In this document: positions 61,195-64,000 of the stretch, in pieces
Numbering within the stretch: the stretch's first letter is position 1
How the letters are laid out: each line of letters opens with the position of its first letter
From: Firmicutes bacterium UBA3553
GTDB lineage: Bacteria; Bacillota; Clostridia; Tissierellales; Sedimentibacteraceae
Assembly: GCA_002381185.1 (NCBI GenBank)
Contig: DFOA01000063.1
Span: 8,867 to 72,866, forward strand
DNA: 64,000 nucleotides
Reading direction: 5' to 3'
The notes under the pieces: generated by a model
Told to the model about the DNA's origin: nothing
The model's database searches: none
What the model saw: only the letters and a program-made list of their open reading frames with translations
Translations under genes and position numbers: made by a program

Positions 61195-62439
61195 ATGGTA
61201 AAAACGAGGGAAAGGTTAACAAAGCTTGAAAAGTATTGGATTATGTATGATGTTGGAAATTCGGCATTCATATTGCTTGTATCAACAATAATACCTATTT
61301 ATTTTAAGAATATAGCATCTGCTAGTGGTATATCAGCTGCAAATTCCACGGCTTTCTGGGGATATGCAATTTCAGTTTCCACACTGATTGTTGCTGTACT
61401 GGGTCCCATATTGGGAACATTGGCAGATACAAAGGGATATAAAAAGCCACTGTTTTCAATGCTCTTGATGCTTGGAGTCCTTGGATGCACGGCACTGTCT
61501 CTTAACTTATCATGGCTTCCTTTCCTGGTTGTATTTGTAATAGCTAAGGTTGGGGTATCGGGAAGTTTGATATTTTATGATGCCATGCTGTCAGATGTTA
61601 CAACTGATGACAGAATGGATTTGCTTTCATCACTGGGATATGCATGGGGATACATAGGAAGCTGCATTCCTTTTACCATAAGTCTTGTAATTATACTGTC
61701 CGCAGACAAACTTTCTATATCTGCATCAGCTGCAACTAAAGCAGCTTTTATATTAACTGCAGCCTGGTGGTTCATAGTTACACTCCCATTGTTCAGAAAT
61801 TACAAACAGCTTCATTATGTGGAAGCAGAAAAAGATGCATTAAAAATAGCCGTCATTCGGCTGAAGGATACGTTCGGGGATATAAAAAATCAAAAAGGAA
61901 TTTTTACATTTTTGCTGGCATTCTTTTTCTATATAGATGGAGTGTACACAATAATTGAAATGGCAACTTCATATGGCAAAGATGTGGGCATAAGTGACAA
62001 TAATTTATTGTTTGCGCTGCTTTTGACGCAGGTGGTGGCTTTCCCCTTTGCTCTTCTGTTCGGCAAACTTTCTAAAAAATATAGGACAAAAGATTTGATT
62101 AATGTTAGCATTGTCGGATATTTTTTAATAACAATATTTGCTCTCCAGTTGGACAAAGCATGGGAATTTTGGTTCCTGGCTGTTTGTGTGGCAATGTTCC
62201 AGGGGGCGATACAGGCCCTGTCCCGTTCGTATTTTGCCAAGATAGTTCCAAAGGAAAAATCAAGCGAATATTTCGGACTTTATGATATTTTCGGTAAGGG
62301 AGCATCTTTCACGGGAGCATTTTTAATGGGAATAACCACACAAATAAGCGGAAATTCAAAAACAGGAGTTGTATTTATTGCAATAATGTTTGTTATAGGG
62401 TATTATATATTTAATAAGGCAGTAAAAATTCAAAAATAA
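61195..62439 (+). CDS. MFS transporter, UMF1/Atg22-like
   Basis: A 414-residue membrane protein with about 12 helices. The N-terminus KYWIMYDVGNSAFILLVSTIIP, the ADTKGYKKPLF loop and the later block FQGAIQALSRSYFAKIVPKEKSSEYFGLYDIFGKG are typical of the UMF1 (Atg22-type) MFS group, which includes amino-acid effluxers. GGGGAGAG precedes the ATG. It may be cotranscribed with the following gene (40 bp). Confidence 0.9.
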   Translation: MVKTRERLTKLEKYWIMYDVGNSAFILLVSTIIPIYFKNIASASGISAANSTAFWGYAISVSTLIVAVLGPILGTLADTKGYKKPLFSMLLMLGVLGCTALSLNLSWLPFLVVFVIAKVGVSGSLIFYDAMLSDVTTDDRMDLLSSLGYAWGYIGSCIPFTISLVIILSADKLSISASAATKAAFILTAAWWFIVTLPLFRNYKQLHYVEAEKDALKIAVIRLKDTFGDIKNQKGIFTFLLAFFFYIDGVYTIIEMATSYGKDVGISDNNLLFALLLTQVVAFPFALLFGKLSKKYRTKDLINVSIVGYFLITIFALQLDKAWEFWFLAVCVAMFQGAIQALSRSYFAKIVPKEKSSEYFGLYDIFGKGASFTGAFLMGITTQISGNSKTGVVFIAIMFVIGYYIFNKAVKIQK

Positions 62440-62479
62440 AAACTAATACTAAGCTATTATATTCAAAGGAGTGAAAGCT

Positions 62480-63865
62480 ATGCCGCTGGAGGGTGCTTTT
62501 ATTGTTCCTCATCCGCCTCTGATAGTTCCTGAAATAGGAGGAGGCCAGGAAAAAAGAATAAAAAAAACCATTGATGCGTATGAAAAAATTTCACGAAAAA
62601 TATCAGAGATAAAACCTGATACAATTATATTGACCACACCTCATTCTATATTTTATTCAGATTATATTCACATTTCTCCCGGTGACGGATCAAAAGGTAA
62701 CTTTAGAGAGTTTGGGGAAGTTGAGGTGGGTATGAAAGTGAATTATGATACTGAGTTTATCAAAACTTTGTCTTTGTTAGCTGAAGAAAATAACATTCCT
62801 GCAGGAACCCTGGGTGAAAAAAGAAAATCATTAGATCACGGGGTCATGGTTCCATTGTATTACGTAAATAAATATTTTAATGATTATAAACTGGTTCGTA
62901 TTTCAATTTCCGGATTATCACTTATAGAACACTATAAATTCGGAAAATGCATTAAACAGGCTGCAGAAAAAAGCGGTAAAAAGGTTGTTTTTATAGCAAG
63001 CGGAGATTTGTCGCATGCTTTGAAGGATGAGGGCCCTTACGGATTCAAAGAAGAAGGACCGGTATTTGACCGTGAAATTACCGCCGCTATGGGAAACGGA
63101 GACTTTTTACAATTTTTAAAATTTGATGAAGAATTCTGTGAAGCAGCTGCTGAATGCGGGCTAAGGTCGTTTGTTATTATGGCAGGCGCTCTTGATGGCA
63201 AAAAGGTCAATGCAGATCTTTTGTCATACGAAGGGACGTTTGGTGTAGGTTATGCTGTAGCTTCATATGACATAGCAGGCGATGATGAAAGCAGACATTT
63301 TGACGAAATTTATATAGATAATGAACTTAAGCGGGTTGAAGCGTTGAAAAATGAAGAGGATGATTATGTTAAACTAGCAAGGCACACTTTGGAAAGCTAC
63401 ATAATAAATCATAAAAAGATAAAAAAAGATGAAAATATTAATACTGAACTGTTAAACAACAAGGCCGGCGTATTTGTATCTTTAAAGCTGGACGGAAAAC
63501 TAAGAGGCTGCATCGGAACAACGGCACCTACAACAGACTGCATCGCTGATGAAATAATTCAGAATGCCATAAGCTCCGGCACTGAGGACCCAAGGTTTTA
63601 TCCTGTTACCGAGGAAGAACTGCCAAGGCTGGTTTATAGCGTTGATGTACTTGGAAAGCCTGAGCCTATAGCATCAAGAGATGACCTGAACCCCAAAAAA
63701 TACGGCGTTATTGTTTCGAAGGGAAGACGTTCAGGCTTGCTTCTACCTGATTTAGAAGGAATTGACAATGCCGAGGAACAGGTTTCAATAGCACTTAAAA
63801 AGGCAGGCATTGGTCCGAATGAAAGTTATTCTATGGAAAGATTTGAGGTTGCAAGGCATAAATAA
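62480..63865 (+). CDS. AmmeMemoRadiSam system B-A fusion protein
   Basis: A 461-residue fusion. Residues 1-270 are the B part, a Memo/class III dioxygenase-like domain (AFIVPHPPLIVPEIGGG, TTPHSIFYSDY, LDHGVMVPLYY, IASGDLSHAL). After a short linker (about 270-290) the A part has the AMMECR1 domain with KLRGCIGTTAPT, EDPRFYPVTEEELPRLVYSVDVL-type text and GRRSGLLLPDLEG. The function of the system is unknown. The radical SAM partner is not in the window downstream. Start set at 62480 by AAGGAG. Confidence 0.9.
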   Translation: MPLEGAFIVPHPPLIVPEIGGGQEKRIKKTIDAYEKISRKISEIKPDTIILTTPHSIFYSDYIHISPGDGSKGNFREFGEVEVGMKVNYDTEFIKTLSLLAEENNIPAGTLGEKRKSLDHGVMVPLYYVNKYFNDYKLVRISISGLSLIEHYKFGKCIKQAAEKSGKKVVFIASGDLSHALKDEGPYGFKEEGPVFDREITAAMGNGDFLQFLKFDEEFCEAAAECGLRSFVIMAGALDGKKVNADLLSYEGTFGVGYAVASYDIAGDDESRHFDEIYIDNELKRVEALKNEEDDYVKLARHTLESYIINHKKIKKDENINTELLNNKAGVFVSLKLDGKLRGCIGTTAPTTDCIADEIIQNAISSGTEDPRFYPVTEEELPRLVYSVDVLGKPEPIASRDDLNPKKYGVIVSKGRRSGLLLPDLEGIDNAEEQVSIALKKAGIGPNESYSMERFEVARHK

Positions 63866-63884
63866 GTAAAAAACACAATGTGAT

Positions 63885-63921
63885 AATGAGGGGACGGCTT
63901 TTTAAAGACTGTCCTCATTTT
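63885..63921 (+). terminator. terminator after the B-A fusion gene
   Basis: AATGAGG...GAC (from 63885) pairs with GTCCTCATT (63911-63919), followed by T's. The last 80 bp of the window show nothing else. Confidence 0.7.
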
Positions 63922-64000
63922 AAAAATATATTAGTATCATGAAGAAAAGTTTTCATGAAGAAATAAATATGATTTAATACACAGTTCTGAGGAATAAATA

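Noticed and set aside
1..64000. tRNA, rRNA, CRISPR array, intact insertion sequence or prophage
   Set aside because: Looked for by eye on both strands; nothing with the required structure was seen. A tRNAscan or covariance-model run would be decisive.

Overview
The window is low-GC DNA with strong AGGAGG-type ribosome binding sites. It carries dipicolinate synthase genes (endospore formation), rubrerythrin, a selenocysteine-type peroxiredoxin, and T-box, SAM-I, guanidine-I and manganese riboswitches. Together these point to an anaerobic, endospore-forming member of the Clostridia. I cannot name the genus from sequence alone. No rRNA, tRNA, CRISPR array, intact insertion sequence or prophage was found.

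Layout. 0-12 kb: small housekeeping and stress genes (phosphodiesterase, VOC protein, alpha/beta hydrolase, MGMT-like protein), a TetR-DUF6323-DUF6179 operon behind a palindromic operator, a DUF3841 protein, catalase, a CapA-like protein and an MFS transporter. They are separated by gene remnants (GNAT, IS200/REP-type transposase, PEP-utilising domain, MFS). 12.8-16 kb: radical SAM protein, MarR regulator, a peroxiredoxin-like gene whose TGA codon sits at the peroxidatic cysteine with a SECIS-like hairpin behind it, and a Vat-type acetyltransferase. 16.2-20.7 kb: spore dipicolinate block dpaA-dpaB, dapG and asd (inverted), dapA. 21-26 kb: two-component system followed by an SGNH-MBOAT-DHHW acyl-transfer set whose last gene is truncated.

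26-36 kb: guanidine-I riboswitch and Gdx exporter, nitroreductase, MBL hydrolase, CsoR beside a P-type ATPase remnant, Mn riboswitch and mntP with a cysteine-repeat loop, a B3/B4 protein, yaaA, an SDR, and a T-box-controlled short valyl-tRNA synthetase. 36-50 kb: an operon of a GIY-YIG protein and an AAA+/VWA protein, DUF3788, DUF2000/AraC, DUF5131, VOC, an HTH-ClpP pair, a TetR-ABC exporter operon with paired operators, GyrI-like and AlkZ-related proteins.

49.5-64 kb: SAM-I riboswitch controlling an M20 amidohydrolase plus metN-metI-metQ (methionine salvage), an S66 carboxypeptidase, a PflX-like radical SAM protein, a GntR/YtrA-type ABC operon, an orphan histidine kinase, ogt, zinc-dependent phospholipase C-like protein, rubrerythrin, a UMF1-type MFS protein and a fused AmmeMemoRadiSam B-A protein.

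The strongest items for follow-up are the selenoprotein (14524-14985), the GIY-YIG/AAA-VWA operon, the cysteine-repeat MntP, the TetR-DUF6323-DUF6179 operon and the HTH-ClpP pair. All family names come from recognition of motifs, not from database searches.
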